Positions 54,295 through 62,813 of a stretch of 64,000 bases of DNA are shown here, piece after piece. The notes under the pieces were generated by a model, which had not been told where the DNA came from, did no database searches, and was given only the letters and a program-made list of their open reading frames with translations. The stretch is taken from the NCBI RefSeq assembly GCF_044761985.1, contig NZ_JBIWDK010000006.1, positions 1-64,000 of the forward strand, in the 5' to 3' direction. Within the stretch, counting starts at the first letter, position 1; every line of letters starts with the position of its first letter. Origin of the DNA: Peribacillus sp044761985. GTDB taxonomy: Bacteria > Bacillota > Bacilli > Bacillales > DSM-1321. Position numbers and translations under genes: made by a program.

Positions 54295-55461
54295 TCAAAC
54301 AGGCATGATTACCGCACTTTCGTCATACCATCCTAATGCTGTTGCGGCTTGTTTATAAAACTGATCTGTACGGCCTAAATAATTCTCATAGAATCGGGCC
54401 CGTTTTACAAATAGCTGGCAATCCATTTCTTCTGTAAAACCAATTCCTCCATGAATTTGTATATTATCAGCGGAGATACGGGTAAAGGCATCCGTAGCAA
54501 AGATTCTTGCGCAAGCAATGGCCTGAACACGATCGGATGCATGACTTTCCAATGCCCAATTCGCATAATATGCCAAAGATCTTGCCATTTCCAAGTCTGT
54601 CTTCATATCTACTATTCTGTGTTTGATCGCCTGGAATCTTCCAATGGGGTGGCCAAACTGTTCACGAATTTTTGCGTACTCGGTAGCCATCTCCACTACT
54701 TTCTCCATAGCTCCCACTATTACAGCTGAAAGTGAAGCATTGAAGGAAAGTAAACCCTCTTGGAGAACATCCCAGCCTTTGTGAAGAGTTCCGAGGATTT
54801 GATTTCTTGGAATTTTAACGTTACTAAATGTAAGCTTTCCTAAGCTGCGCGTCTCATCCATGTTTTTTTGGTTTTGAATAGTCAGATTGGGATCGGTACG
54901 ATTGACAATAACTAACGAAATCCCTTCTGTACCTTTTCCTATATCTGTGCGGACCGTTACGATAAAATGATCGGCTAACTCGGCATCTGGAACAAGCGAT
55001 TTTACCCCATTTAATATCACTTGGTCATTTTCTACTTTTCCAGATAGATTAATTCCAGAAGGACCATAACTTCCGCCCCTCTCTAACCATGCAAGAGAAA
55101 ATGATTGAGTCCCATTCGCTATATTGGGTAGATAGTTTTCTTTTTGTTCTTCCGTACCGAACTTTTCTAATAAGGGAACAGCCAATGCACTCGTTTCTAA
55201 ATAAAGTCCTGGTACTAATGAACGACCGGATTCTTCAAGAACAGGTATTAAATCCAAAGGTCCTAATCCCATTCCTTCATATTCTTCTGATATATTAATA
55301 CTAGTACAGCCTAATTCGGCCATTCCTCTTTGCAGGGCTAGTAATGATTCTGTATCACCCTTGATAAAATCACGAGCTGCCTTTGTTTGACCTGCATCAT
55401 CTAAATACTTTCGGACATACCCCCGAAACATCTCTTGTTCTTGATTTAAAGAAAAATCCAT
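54295..55461 (-). CDS. Acyl-CoA dehydrogenase subunit lacking the classic C-terminal motif
   Basis: A 388-residue member of the acyl-CoA dehydrogenase family. The N-terminal domain (DFSLNQEQEMFRGYVRKYL), FAD-binding middle part (LPNIANGTQSFSLAWLERGG) and C-terminal IQIHGGIGFTEEMDCQLFVKRA are present, but the usual EGTSEIQ stretch is absent and the protein ends FYKQAATALGW. This pattern is typical of one half of heteromeric enzymes such as FadE26-27 or FadE28-29 of steroid side-chain degradation. The partner would be the next gene upstream (55484-56680), which keeps a GGTSEIQ motif. Oxidation of a branched or cyclic acyl-CoA to the enoyl-CoA is inferred. Confidence 0.88.
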   Translation of the reverse strand: MDFSLNQEQEMFRGYVRKYLDDAGQTKAARDFIKGDTESLLALQRGMAELGCTSINISEEYEGMGLGPLDLIPVLEESGRSLVPGLYLETSALAVPLLEKFGTEEQKENYLPNIANGTQSFSLAWLERGGSYGPSGINLSGKVENDQVILNGVKSLVPDAELADHFIVTVRTDIGKGTEGISLVIVNRTDPNLTIQNQKNMDETRSLGKLTFSNVKIPRNQILGTLHKGWDVLQEGLLSFNASLSAVIVGAMEKVVEMATEYAKIREQFGHPIGRFQAIKHRIVDMKTDLEMARSLAYYANWALESHASDRVQAIACARIFATDAFTRISADNIQIHGGIGFTEEMDCQLFVKRARFYENYLGRTDQFYKQAATALGWYDESAVIMPV

Positions 55462-55483
55462 TTTTCATCACCCCTATTTAGAC

Positions 55484-56680
55484 TTAGCGTCCCATATCCT
55501 TCGGTAAGCCTAGAATTCTTTCAGCAATTGTATTCTTTTGTATTTCACTCGTCCCTCCACCAATTGTCTGGCCGAATGAATAGAGATAATTATCTTGCCA
55601 ATATGACTGACCTGAAATGGCATCTTCTTTCCATAGAACTCCCTGATGACCTTGCAGGGATATTGATTCAGAAAGTAAGTCCTTTGTGAGTTCACTTACT
55701 ATTAATTTATCCATGGAACCCTCGGCTCCTGGATAACCATTTTTTATTGTTTTCGTTAAATTCCGATAATAATTTAATAGAGAACCACGGGAACGAGTAT
55801 ATAAATCTATCATCGTTTTTCTAACAAGTGGATCGGCCATTAACGGCTTGTCATCCACTTTCCATTCTTTTGTCAATGATACGAGGTCATTGAATTGCTG
55901 TTCCAATGTGAAAACCTGTGCTCCTATACCCGTTCTCTCATGCATAAGGAGCGCAATTGAAACCTTCCATCCTTCATCCACTTCTCCAACAATTTCAGCA
56001 TCATATGCAATCGCGTCATTTAAATACACTTCATTAAAATCATGCTGCCCATCCATTTGAATGATAGGTCGCGTTTCCACTCCTGGCTGTTTCATGTCCA
56101 AGAGGAACACTGTAATCCCTTTATGTTTCTTATCAAAACGATTTGTTCTAGCAAGTAAAAAGCAGCGATCCGCTAGATGCCCAAAGCTTGTCCATACCTT
56201 TTGACCATTAATGATCCATCGGTCTCCATCTTTTACTGCACTCGTTTGGATAGCTGATAAATCTGATCCAGCGTTTGGCTCGGAGTATCCTTGACACCAA
56301 ACTTCTTCACCTGTGAGGATTTTTTGAATATACTTTGTTTTTTGTTCTTCCGTACCTATTTGCATAAGTGTTGGTGCAACCATATGTAGTCCAACATAAT
56401 TCACCAAAGGAGGTGCTTTAACACGAACCATTTCCTGATGATAAACAATTTCCTCCATCAACGTAGCTTCCCGGCCACCATACTTTTTCGGCCAAGCAAT
56501 TCCCGCCCAGCCCCCTTCGTATAACTTCCTTTGCCAATCTCTTAAAAAAGCGGCATATTCACCTTCATCCTTAGAAACCTGGCTAGATCCTTCTAACCAA
56601 CCTTCAGGTAAATTTTGTTCAAGCCACATTCTTAATTCATGTCGGAATTCTTCTTCCTTTGCTGAAAACGAAAAGTCCAT
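55484..56680 (-). CDS. Acyl-CoA dehydrogenase subunit
   Basis: A 398-residue acyl-CoA dehydrogenase: N-terminal FSFSAKEEEFRHELRMWLEQNL, middle domain WCQGYSEPNAGSDLSAIQTSAVKDG (FAD/substrate) and WIINGQKVWTSFGHLAD, C-terminal IGGGTSEIQKNTIAERILGLP. It resembles FadE-type enzymes acting on bulky CoA esters. It lies 22 bases before the second dehydrogenase gene and is best read as the other half of a heterotetramer, but two separate homodimers cannot be excluded. An AAAGGGGGAAAG site precedes the ATG. Confidence 0.9.
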   Translation of the reverse strand: MDFSFSAKEEEFRHELRMWLEQNLPEGWLEGSSQVSKDEGEYAAFLRDWQRKLYEGGWAGIAWPKKYGGREATLMEEIVYHQEMVRVKAPPLVNYVGLHMVAPTLMQIGTEEQKTKYIQKILTGEEVWCQGYSEPNAGSDLSAIQTSAVKDGDRWIINGQKVWTSFGHLADRCFLLARTNRFDKKHKGITVFLLDMKQPGVETRPIIQMDGQHDFNEVYLNDAIAYDAEIVGEVDEGWKVSIALLMHERTGIGAQVFTLEQQFNDLVSLTKEWKVDDKPLMADPLVRKTMIDLYTRSRGSLLNYYRNLTKTIKNGYPGAEGSMDKLIVSELTKDLLSESISLQGHQGVLWKEDAISGQSYWQDNYLYSFGQTIGGGTSEIQKNTIAERILGLPKDMGR

Positions 56681-56720
56681 TGTTTCTTTCCCCCTTTTTT
56701 ACCAGTCTAAATTGAATGAT

Positions 56721-57137
56721 CTATACTTGAATCCATTGTGGCAAAGAACGTTCTTCCGTCATTTTCTCCCAAGTCATCTTGACCTGCATTCCGATATGAA
56801 CATCATCGGTAGGACACTGCTGAATATTCCCGATTAATTTGACATCAGGCAATTTATCTAATTCGACAATTGCAATGATGAGTGGTAAATCATCTTGGAA
56901 TCCTGGCAGAAATGGACGATAGGAAATGATATACGAATAAACTTTCCCGTTTATGTCACTACCTTGACTTTCCCAACTTAGTTCCGTACTTCCGCATTTT
57001 GCACAACTTGGTCCAGGAGGATGCGAATATTCCTGACAGCTATTACACTTTTGTAGAATCAGTTCATGACGATCTGCCCCATCCCAATATGGGGTATTAT
57101 CTTGGGTTTTTACCGGAATTGGTTTTTGATATTCCAT
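56721..57137 (-). CDS. DUF35 zinc-ribbon/OB-fold acyl-CoA partner protein
   Basis: A 138-residue protein with an N-terminal helix, a four-cysteine zinc ribbon (CNSCQEYSHPPGPSCAKC, residues about 29-46) and a C-terminal OB-fold (GKVYSYIISYRPFLPG...PLIIAIVEL...GMQVKMTWEK). Such DUF35 proteins bind CoA thioesters as obligate partners of thiolase-like enzymes. It sits 11 bases after the thiolase-like gene, as in the Ltp2-ChsH2(DUF35) aldolase of actinobacterial cholesterol catabolism. Here the domain stands alone instead of being fused to a MaoC hydratase. Confidence 0.88.
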   Translation of the reverse strand: MEYQKPIPVKTQDNTPYWDGADRHELILQKCNSCQEYSHPPGPSCAKCGSTELSWESQGSDINGKVYSYIISYRPFLPGFQDDLPLIIAIVELDKLPDVKLIGNIQQCPTDDVHIGMQVKMTWEKMTEERSLPQWIQV

Positions 57138-57148
57138 CTTTTTCCCTC

Positions 57149-58312
57149 CTAGTTTCTAAGAATCATAGCTCCTGCGATATCAGGACCAGCCCAGCCAGTA
57201 CATATACCTATTTCACAATTTTCCACCTGGCGATCTGTCCCTTTATATTCATGTCGGACTTGTCGAACAATTTCCAATACGTTATTCATCCCATGTGTAT
57301 AGCCTTCTGATAACATTCCTCCAGCAGTATTCGATGGTAATTTCCCACCCATCCGTAAGTTTCCTTCGGCTACAAAATCCCCTACTTCGCCTCGTGGCGC
57401 GAATCCATAAGCCTCTAATTGACGTAGCACCACCCAGCTATAACAGTCATAAATGGACGCAACCTGAATATCTTCGGGTTTAACCCCTGCCATTTTATAT
57501 ACTTCAGGTGCAACATAGTCAGAAGCGACTTCATCTAAATTGTTCCAATAATGGGCATGTGACACACATTGCCTTGCAGATAAGCCCATGATGTAGACTG
57601 GTTTAGATTTACCATTTTCAGCTCGCTCTGCTGAAGTGACGATGATTGCATTTGCTTCATCTGATTCCATGCAGAAGTCGTGCTTATTGAATGGGTAACT
57701 CAAATATGGTGTATTTTTATATTCTTCCATCGTTAACGGTTTCCCGTAAAAATATGCTTTTGGATTTCTTTGGGCATGCTCATAAAAGCTCGTGCAGACA
57801 TGTCCAAGATGCTCCTGGGTCAACCCGGTTTCATGCATATGGCGAGTCGCAAAAAGTCCGAACCACTGTGATGGGCTACCCGCTCCGTAAGGAATGATAA
57901 AGCTCCCACCTTCAATGGCCGATTGGAGCAGATTCACATCCCAACCGCCCCCGCCCATTCGGACGCCAGATCTCCCATTCATAGAGCGGTAGATTAATAC
58001 CGTATTTAATTGACCTGTTTCAATTAGACCAACAGCATCAGCAATTAACATCTCCGTGCTGCTTCCTCCACCCATAATATCGTTTACATATTTCGGACGA
58101 ACGCCTAAATACGTGGCTAACTGATGTGAAGTGCAAGAATCATGTTCGGAATAACTCATGAAACCATCAATATCTTTCGCTTGAAGACCAGCATCATTCA
58201 ATGCTGCCCGTGCTGCATCCAATGCCAAATGAAGGGGCGTTGTTCCAGAATTCTTGGATCGTTCACTCTCCCCAACTCCGACAATGGCGTAGCGATCTTT
58301 TATACTTCCCAT
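57149..58312 (-). CDS. Thiolase-like protein without nucleophilic cysteine, Ltp2-type candidate retro-aldolase
   Basis: A 387-residue member of the SCP2/lipid-transfer thiolase group. At the place of the thiolase nucleophile the sequence reads DIMGGGSSTEMLIADA, with no cysteine. The usual C-terminal GG-x-LSxGH motif reads NTAGGMLSEGYTHGMNN, with tyrosine for the histidine, and YDCYSWVVLRQLEAYGF precedes it. In Ltp2-type aldolases two tyrosines in these regions act in C-C bond cleavage, so a retro-aldol reaction on a 3-hydroxyacyl-CoA is more likely than thiolysis. The adjacent DUF35 gene supplies the known partner type. Products would be a shortened CoA ester or acetyl/propionyl-CoA plus an aldehyde or ketone. 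Confidence 0.82.
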   Translation of the reverse strand: MGSIKDRYAIVGVGESERSKNSGTTPLHLALDAARAALNDAGLQAKDIDGFMSYSEHDSCTSHQLATYLGVRPKYVNDIMGGGSSTEMLIADAVGLIETGQLNTVLIYRSMNGRSGVRMGGGGWDVNLLQSAIEGGSFIIPYGAGSPSQWFGLFATRHMHETGLTQEHLGHVCTSFYEHAQRNPKAYFYGKPLTMEEYKNTPYLSYPFNKHDFCMESDEANAIIVTSAERAENGKSKPVYIMGLSARQCVSHAHYWNNLDEVASDYVAPEVYKMAGVKPEDIQVASIYDCYSWVVLRQLEAYGFAPRGEVGDFVAEGNLRMGGKLPSNTAGGMLSEGYTHGMNNVLEIVRQVRHEYKGTDRQVENCEIGICTGWAGPDIAGAMILRN

Positions 58313-58347
58313 AAAAAAGCCTCCCTTTTGATTTCTAAAGCAACCCC

Positions 58348-58764
58348 CTATTGAAATTGCAAGACGACTTGCCCTGATCCTACAACATGCTCTGGTTCTT
58401 TTTCTGCAATAAGATCCAGTTTGACAAAGCGTTTTCCCTCTTTCTCATACACATTTTTCACAAATGCTGAACAGGTAATTTGGTCTCCGGGTACAGTGAT
58501 AGCACCGAATCTCATTTTAAAGTTCGTTGGCATAGCGGTATCGCCAGCCAATTTCATTACATATTCCCCTAGAAAGCCCATGACCAGCATTCCGTGAGCA
58601 ATCACCCCTTGCATTCCTACTTTTTTGGCAAAGTCATCATCTGTATGGAGCGGATTGAAGTCCCCTGAAGCACCTGCATATTTGACTAATTGAACTTTTG
58701 TTACACTTGGCTTGGTAAGTGACTTGAGTCTTTGTCCTTCTTGTAAGCCTTCATAATTCAACAT
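58348..58764 (-). CDS. MaoC-type enoyl-CoA hydratase subunit (catalytic)
   Basis: A 138-residue hot-dog-fold protein with the R-hydratase motif YAGASGDFNPLHTDDDFAKKVGM (Asp and His four residues apart) and VIAHGML. It should add water to an enoyl-CoA, forming a 3-hydroxyacyl-CoA. A single hot-dog domain normally pairs with a second one; the neighbouring gene at 58836-59294 encodes the likely partner. In the operon it lies between that partner and the thiolase-like gene. Confidence 0.88.
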   Translation of the reverse strand: MLNYEGLQEGQRLKSLTKPSVTKVQLVKYAGASGDFNPLHTDDDFAKKVGMQGVIAHGMLVMGFLGEYVMKLAGDTAMPTNFKMRFGAITVPGDQITCSAFVKNVYEKEGKRFVKLDLIAEKEPEHVVGSGQVVLQFQ

Positions 58765-58835
58765 TTCCCTTTACTCCTCTCATTGGAAGTCTTCCTTTTG
58801 CTCCAATCGACTATTTATAAGCAATTATTCCCTAC

Positions 58836-59294
58836 TTAAACTGTAGATGATTTAGCTTTTAAGGGCCTATAGATAATATTCGTACGGCTTATCACAACCA
58901 ATTTACCCGTTTCATCTTTGATTTCCGTATCGAGAACCACGAACTGCATAGGCCCTTTTTTTCCTTCACGTTCATACACATCAGAGACCTTCATCTGGCA
59001 ATATAGTGTATCCCCCGGACGAATTGGGCGTTCATAGATGAATTCCTGCTCACCATGCAGCATTCTTCTTTGATCGAGCTTTAGATCCAAGTTTTCTCCA
59101 CTATCTTGCCCTATTGCTATAGGGAAAGTGGGAGGAGCAATAATGCCTCCATATATTGTTTTTGCAGCATACTCTTCATCGATATATAAAGGATTAAAAT
59201 CACCGATTGCTTCGGCAAATTGCCGTATATGCCTTTTTTCGACTTCAAATACAAATTGATTTCCAGTTAAACCCTTTAAATAATCCAACTCCAT
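58836..59294 (-). CDS. MaoC-like/FAS1-type dehydratase partner subunit
   Basis: A 152-residue hot-dog-fold protein. The motif FAEAIGDFNPLYIDEEYA keeps the Asp but has tyrosine where the catalytic histidine belongs, so it is probably the non-catalytic, substrate-binding half of a heteromeric hydratase. APPTFPIA and YERPIRPGDTLYCQMKV are typical of the N-terminal MaoC_dehydrat_N group. It follows the ligase gene by 6 bases. A comparable split occurs in ChsH1-ChsH2 of steroid degradation. Confidence 0.85.
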   Translation of the reverse strand: MELDYLKGLTGNQFVFEVEKRHIRQFAEAIGDFNPLYIDEEYAAKTIYGGIIAPPTFPIAIGQDSGENLDLKLDQRRMLHGEQEFIYERPIRPGDTLYCQMKVSDVYEREGKKGPMQFVVLDTEIKDETGKLVVISRTNIIYRPLKAKSSTV

Positions 59295-59300
59295 AGTTTG

Positions 59301-61493
59301 CTACCCCCTAATCGTTGTTTTCACTTCAGATTCGTTACCGATAACAAGCATCGCATCCGCTGCTTTAATTCCATCTCGATAAACAATTAGAGGATTTATA
59401 TCCAGCTCTTTGATGGAATCTTTATAATCAGTGACCAAGGCTGAAACCTTTAGTAACACATCAATAATGGATTCGATATGAACCGGATCTTTTCCCCGCG
59501 TTCCTTTAAGGATGGCTTTTCCCTTGATCTCTTCAATCATTTCATGAGCATCTTTTCTCGAAATTGGCGCAACCCTAAGTGACACATCTTTGAAGACCTC
59601 TACAAATATCCCTCCCAGACCAAACATGATAACAGGTCCAAAAACCGGATCATTATTAACCCCTATAATTACTTCCACACCTTCGGGGAGCATTTCCTGT
59701 ACGGAAATTCCATTGATTATAGCGTCTGGTTTATACTTCAGTGCATTACGGGTTATTTCATTGAAAGCTTTTACGACTTCTTGTTCGTCTTTCACATTCA
59801 ATCGAATGGCATCTGCTTCTGTTTTATGTGGAATATCAGGGGAATCCACTTTTAAAACGACTGGGTACCCCATTTTTGTTGCAAAATTTGATGCTTCTTC
59901 AGCTGTTGTAGCTAAAGATCTCTTTGTAGTTGGAATTTGATAATGATCCAATATAGCGCTTGCTTCTGATTCACTCAGTGTCTTGCCAGCAGGCAATAGT
60001 TTTTCTATATCTTGCTTCTCTATCAACTTAGGAATTTCAAGTTGTTCAAATGCATGTAACTCCTTATTTTTTCGATAATATTCACTGTATTCGACTAATT
60101 TAGCAAATCCTCTGATTGGATTTAAATTACCCGGTACAACAGGAATTCCATTTTTAACAAGCTCTGCTGTGCCTTGAGGAATGGACATGCCTACCAGTGG
60201 GAAAGAGGTAATGAATATGAATTTGTCGGAAGCTTTACAAAGACCTATAAACTCTTTTAACAAAGGATGATCAGCATCCCAATAATTAGGAAACTCAGTG
60301 AAAATAATATTATCTACTTCAGGATCTTCAATAAGAGCCCTTAATGGAGCGATAAATAATTCTGGATTGGATACAGAGGCAGCAGCTGTTAAATCAACTG
60401 GATTGGAAGCGCTTGCATAAGTAGGAATATTAAGCATGATTTTTTCCTTTGTTTTTTCACTTAGAGGAATGATGGTAAGACCATTTGCTTCACAACGGTC
60501 TGCTTCATTAATGCCTCTTCCTCCAGAACTTGTGATGATTACTGTATTTCTTCCTTTAGGCAACTTGTTGGAAAGAAATAACTTTGAAAAAGAGATGATA
60601 TCTTCATAATCATCAGCTCTGACAATACCGGATTGCGTAAAGAATGCATCATAAACATGATCCGAACCAGCGAGTGAACCAGTGTGAGAAGCAGCAGCTC
60701 TACTTCCTGCTATACTTCTGCCTGTTTTCATGACAATAATTGGTTTATTTTTGTCCAGTGCGTCTTTAGCCAAAATTCTTAGCTTTTCTGGATTTTTAGA
60801 TCCTTCCAAGTAACCACTTATTACGCTTATTTTTGGATCATGGATCATATATTCTACGATATCTGCAAACTCGGTTTCCATTTCATTTCCGACACTCACA
60901 AAGTAGTTAAAACTTAGTTCATTCTGTGCAGCAGCCATGTATGTTAATACACCAAATGCCCCACTTTGCGAGACATACCCCACACCTTGTTGACCATCCA
61001 ACGGAACTGATAATATCGCAGGTGAAAACGTCCCGATTAATCCATTAGACAAATTAACTAACCCAACGCAGTTGGGACCGACTATTCGAATACCATTCTT
61101 TTTGGCAATCTCTGTGAGCACCTTCTGCTTTTCAATGCCTTCCTGTCCAGTTTCAGAAAAGCCCGCAGAAAAAATGATGGCCGCTTTAACATTCTTTTTT
61201 GCACATTCTTCTAACCCTTGCTGTACTTGTTCGGCATTTAAACAAAATATGGCCAAGTCAATATCGTTTGGTACATCCAATAAGGAAGGGTAACATTTTA
61301 ATCCTTCAATCTCCTTCGCTTTGCGATTGATTGGATAAATCTCTCCGATAAATTCCCCATCCAAAAGTGTCTTCACTTGTAGATTACCAATCTTATATTT
61401 ATTCGCAGATGCACCTAGTATGGCTACAGACCTAGGATTAAATAAAGGATCAAGCGATTGATTTGAAAGATCTAGTTGATTTTCATTTGTCAT
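59301..61493 (-). CDS. NDP-forming acyl-CoA ligase
   Basis: A 730-residue acyl-CoA synthetase (ADP-forming type) with fused alpha and beta parts. The CoA-binding domain is at about 14-110 (FNPRSVAILGASANKYKIGN), followed by succinyl-CoA-ligase-like domains (VGPNCVGLVNL; SQSGAFGVLTYMAA; the phospho-His region TSSGGRGINEADRCEANG and SRAAASHTGSLAGSDHVYDA) and a C-terminal ATP-grasp domain from about residue 510 (GYPVVLKVDSPDIPHKTEADAI; VIMFGLGGIFVEVFKDV). It is the first gene of the nine-gene operon and would activate the free acid before beta-oxidation. Many actinobacterial degradation clusters use AMP-forming ligases instead. Substrate unknown. Confidence 0.9.
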   Translation of the reverse strand: MTNENQLDLSNQSLDPLFNPRSVAILGASANKYKIGNLQVKTLLDGEFIGEIYPINRKAKEIEGLKCYPSLLDVPNDIDLAIFCLNAEQVQQGLEECAKKNVKAAIIFSAGFSETGQEGIEKQKVLTEIAKKNGIRIVGPNCVGLVNLSNGLIGTFSPAILSVPLDGQQGVGYVSQSGAFGVLTYMAAAQNELSFNYFVSVGNEMETEFADIVEYMIHDPKISVISGYLEGSKNPEKLRILAKDALDKNKPIIVMKTGRSIAGSRAAASHTGSLAGSDHVYDAFFTQSGIVRADDYEDIISFSKLFLSNKLPKGRNTVIITSSGGRGINEADRCEANGLTIIPLSEKTKEKIMLNIPTYASASNPVDLTAAASVSNPELFIAPLRALIEDPEVDNIIFTEFPNYWDADHPLLKEFIGLCKASDKFIFITSFPLVGMSIPQGTAELVKNGIPVVPGNLNPIRGFAKLVEYSEYYRKNKELHAFEQLEIPKLIEKQDIEKLLPAGKTLSESEASAILDHYQIPTTKRSLATTAEEASNFATKMGYPVVLKVDSPDIPHKTEADAIRLNVKDEQEVVKAFNEITRNALKYKPDAIINGISVQEMLPEGVEVIIGVNNDPVFGPVIMFGLGGIFVEVFKDVSLRVAPISRKDAHEMIEEIKGKAILKGTRGKDPVHIESIIDVLLKVSALVTDYKDSIKELDINPLIVYRDGIKAADAMLVIGNESEVKTTIRG

Positions 61494-61846
61494 ACATTCT
61501 CCCCCAACCTCGTAATGTATAAATCATTTCTCTGTTTTCATCTTACATGTAGAGAAAAAAAGATAAGAAAATTAACTATCGCTAAATTCATATAAACATT
61601 AGGAGGTTAATTCATGTAAAACCTTTCATTTAACCTTGATGCAGCAAGGGATACAAGGAGACACTAAAAAAATTACGTTCTATATAACCCCGACTATGCG
61701 TGGGGATAGCCCCGACATCTGAACAAGATAAACGCTTAACTTTTTAGTTTGAAATAAAAAAGGAAACCCCGTTTAAGGATTTCCTATATAAACTCTATTA
61801 AATTTTTTCTACTGTTCCTTGGTGATACTTGAATTCGTACCTTTTC
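61494..61846. other. Gene-free region with operon promoter area and start-stop element
   Basis: About 350 bases between the CPBP terminator and the ligase gene. It must hold the promoter of the catabolic operon, but I see no convincing consensus. On the plus strand AGGAGG (61601-61606) is followed 8 bases later by ATG directly joined to TAA. No operator-like palindrome stands out. Confidence 0.4.
61762..61784 (-). terminator. Terminator of the CPBP gene
   Basis: GGAAATCC and GGGTTTCC pair on the minus strand, followed by TTTTTTATTTC. Confidence 0.75.
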
Positions 61847-62641
61847 TTAGTTCAATAGGAAACCACTTAAAACCATAAGAATATTAAAAATAAAGTGCCA
61901 AAGAATCGAAGGAATCACACTTCTGCCTTTGATAGTAATCCCTCCATAAAACATTCCTCCAATTGAAAAGGCAATGCAAGTAACCCATGGAATTCCAAGT
62001 GAATAATGTTGCAATCCAAAACCCAAACTTGTTAGTACGACCGCCCATTTTTCACCTAATAGTTCTGAGAACCGATTCAGCAGATTACTTCTCCAAATAA
62101 GTTCTTCTAATACAGCATTTGTTATTGAAAATATGATGGTGAGTAGCCACATTTCTTTGATGGCGAACCAACCATTTTGAATAATGAAAGGTGTAAAGAC
62201 AATAGTATTAACGATTAATGCTATGAATAGAAAAAACTTAACACTCGTTCGGTGAAAACCGGACCATATAAATGGAAAGTAAATCAGTTCATTCCATTGT
62301 GGTTTTTTCAAATATGCTATAAATGGAGACTTGGAAAAGAAAGATAAAATGAATAAGGGGACCAAAATTAGAATTAATGATACTCTACTGAAAAGTATAC
62401 GTAATTCCTTTGTTTCAAACTGTACCGTCCAATGAGTAATTGCATATAAATAAGCGGAAAATCCAACTCCAAATAGAATACTTGTGATAATAAACGATTT
62501 CATGGATTTATCGAAAGTTATAAAAATAAAAATAGACGTAATTAGCCATATACCAATAAGTAAATAATTGTTTAGTTGTAACGATATGATAAGGGATACA
62601 AATATAAATAATGAAGCGATATGTTTAAATACATATGACAA
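61847..62641 (-). CDS. CPBP family intramembrane protease
   Basis: A 264-residue integral membrane protein with about seven or eight helices. The CPBP (CAAX protease/Abi) motifs are present: EELIWRSNLLNRF (EE-x3-R), LGFGLQHYSLGI with a histidine, and a terminal PSILWHFIFNILMV with the conserved His and Asn. Family members cleave within the membrane or confer self-protection from bacteriocins. No bacteriocin gene is visible beside it. The start is uncertain: TTG 62641 lies 13 bases after GGAGGGG, which is long, and the region just upstream is open in another frame, so an N-terminal frameshift is conceivable. Confidence 0.78.
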   Translation of the reverse strand: MSYVFKHIASLFIFVSLIISLQLNNYLLIGIWLITSIFIFITFDKSMKSFIITSILFGVGFSAYLYAITHWTVQFETKELRILFSRVSLILILVPLFILSFFSKSPFIAYLKKPQWNELIYFPFIWSGFHRTSVKFFLFIALIVNTIVFTPFIIQNGWFAIKEMWLLTIIFSITNAVLEELIWRSNLLNRFSELLGEKWAVVLTSLGFGLQHYSLGIPWVTCIAFSIGGMFYGGITIKGRSVIPSILWHFIFNILMVLSGFLLN

Positions 62642-62813
62642 TATGAAACATTCACCCCTCCGAAAACAGTAGTTGCATTAGGGCCAAATCCCTCCTGCTT
62701 ACTTCGGGGGCTATAGTCCAATTCCTTCCCTTTTATTAGAGTGTAGTGTAGGTATTGGACTCTTTGGCTCAAAGGAATTTAATGAGCGGAATTCGGCGTT
62801 TTAACCACTATGT

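Noticed and set aside
62572..62772. 66-codon minus-strand frame overlapping the CPBP start
   Set aside because: It has no ribosome site at its ATG and reads into the CPBP gene out of frame; I only note that it might mark an N-terminal frameshift.
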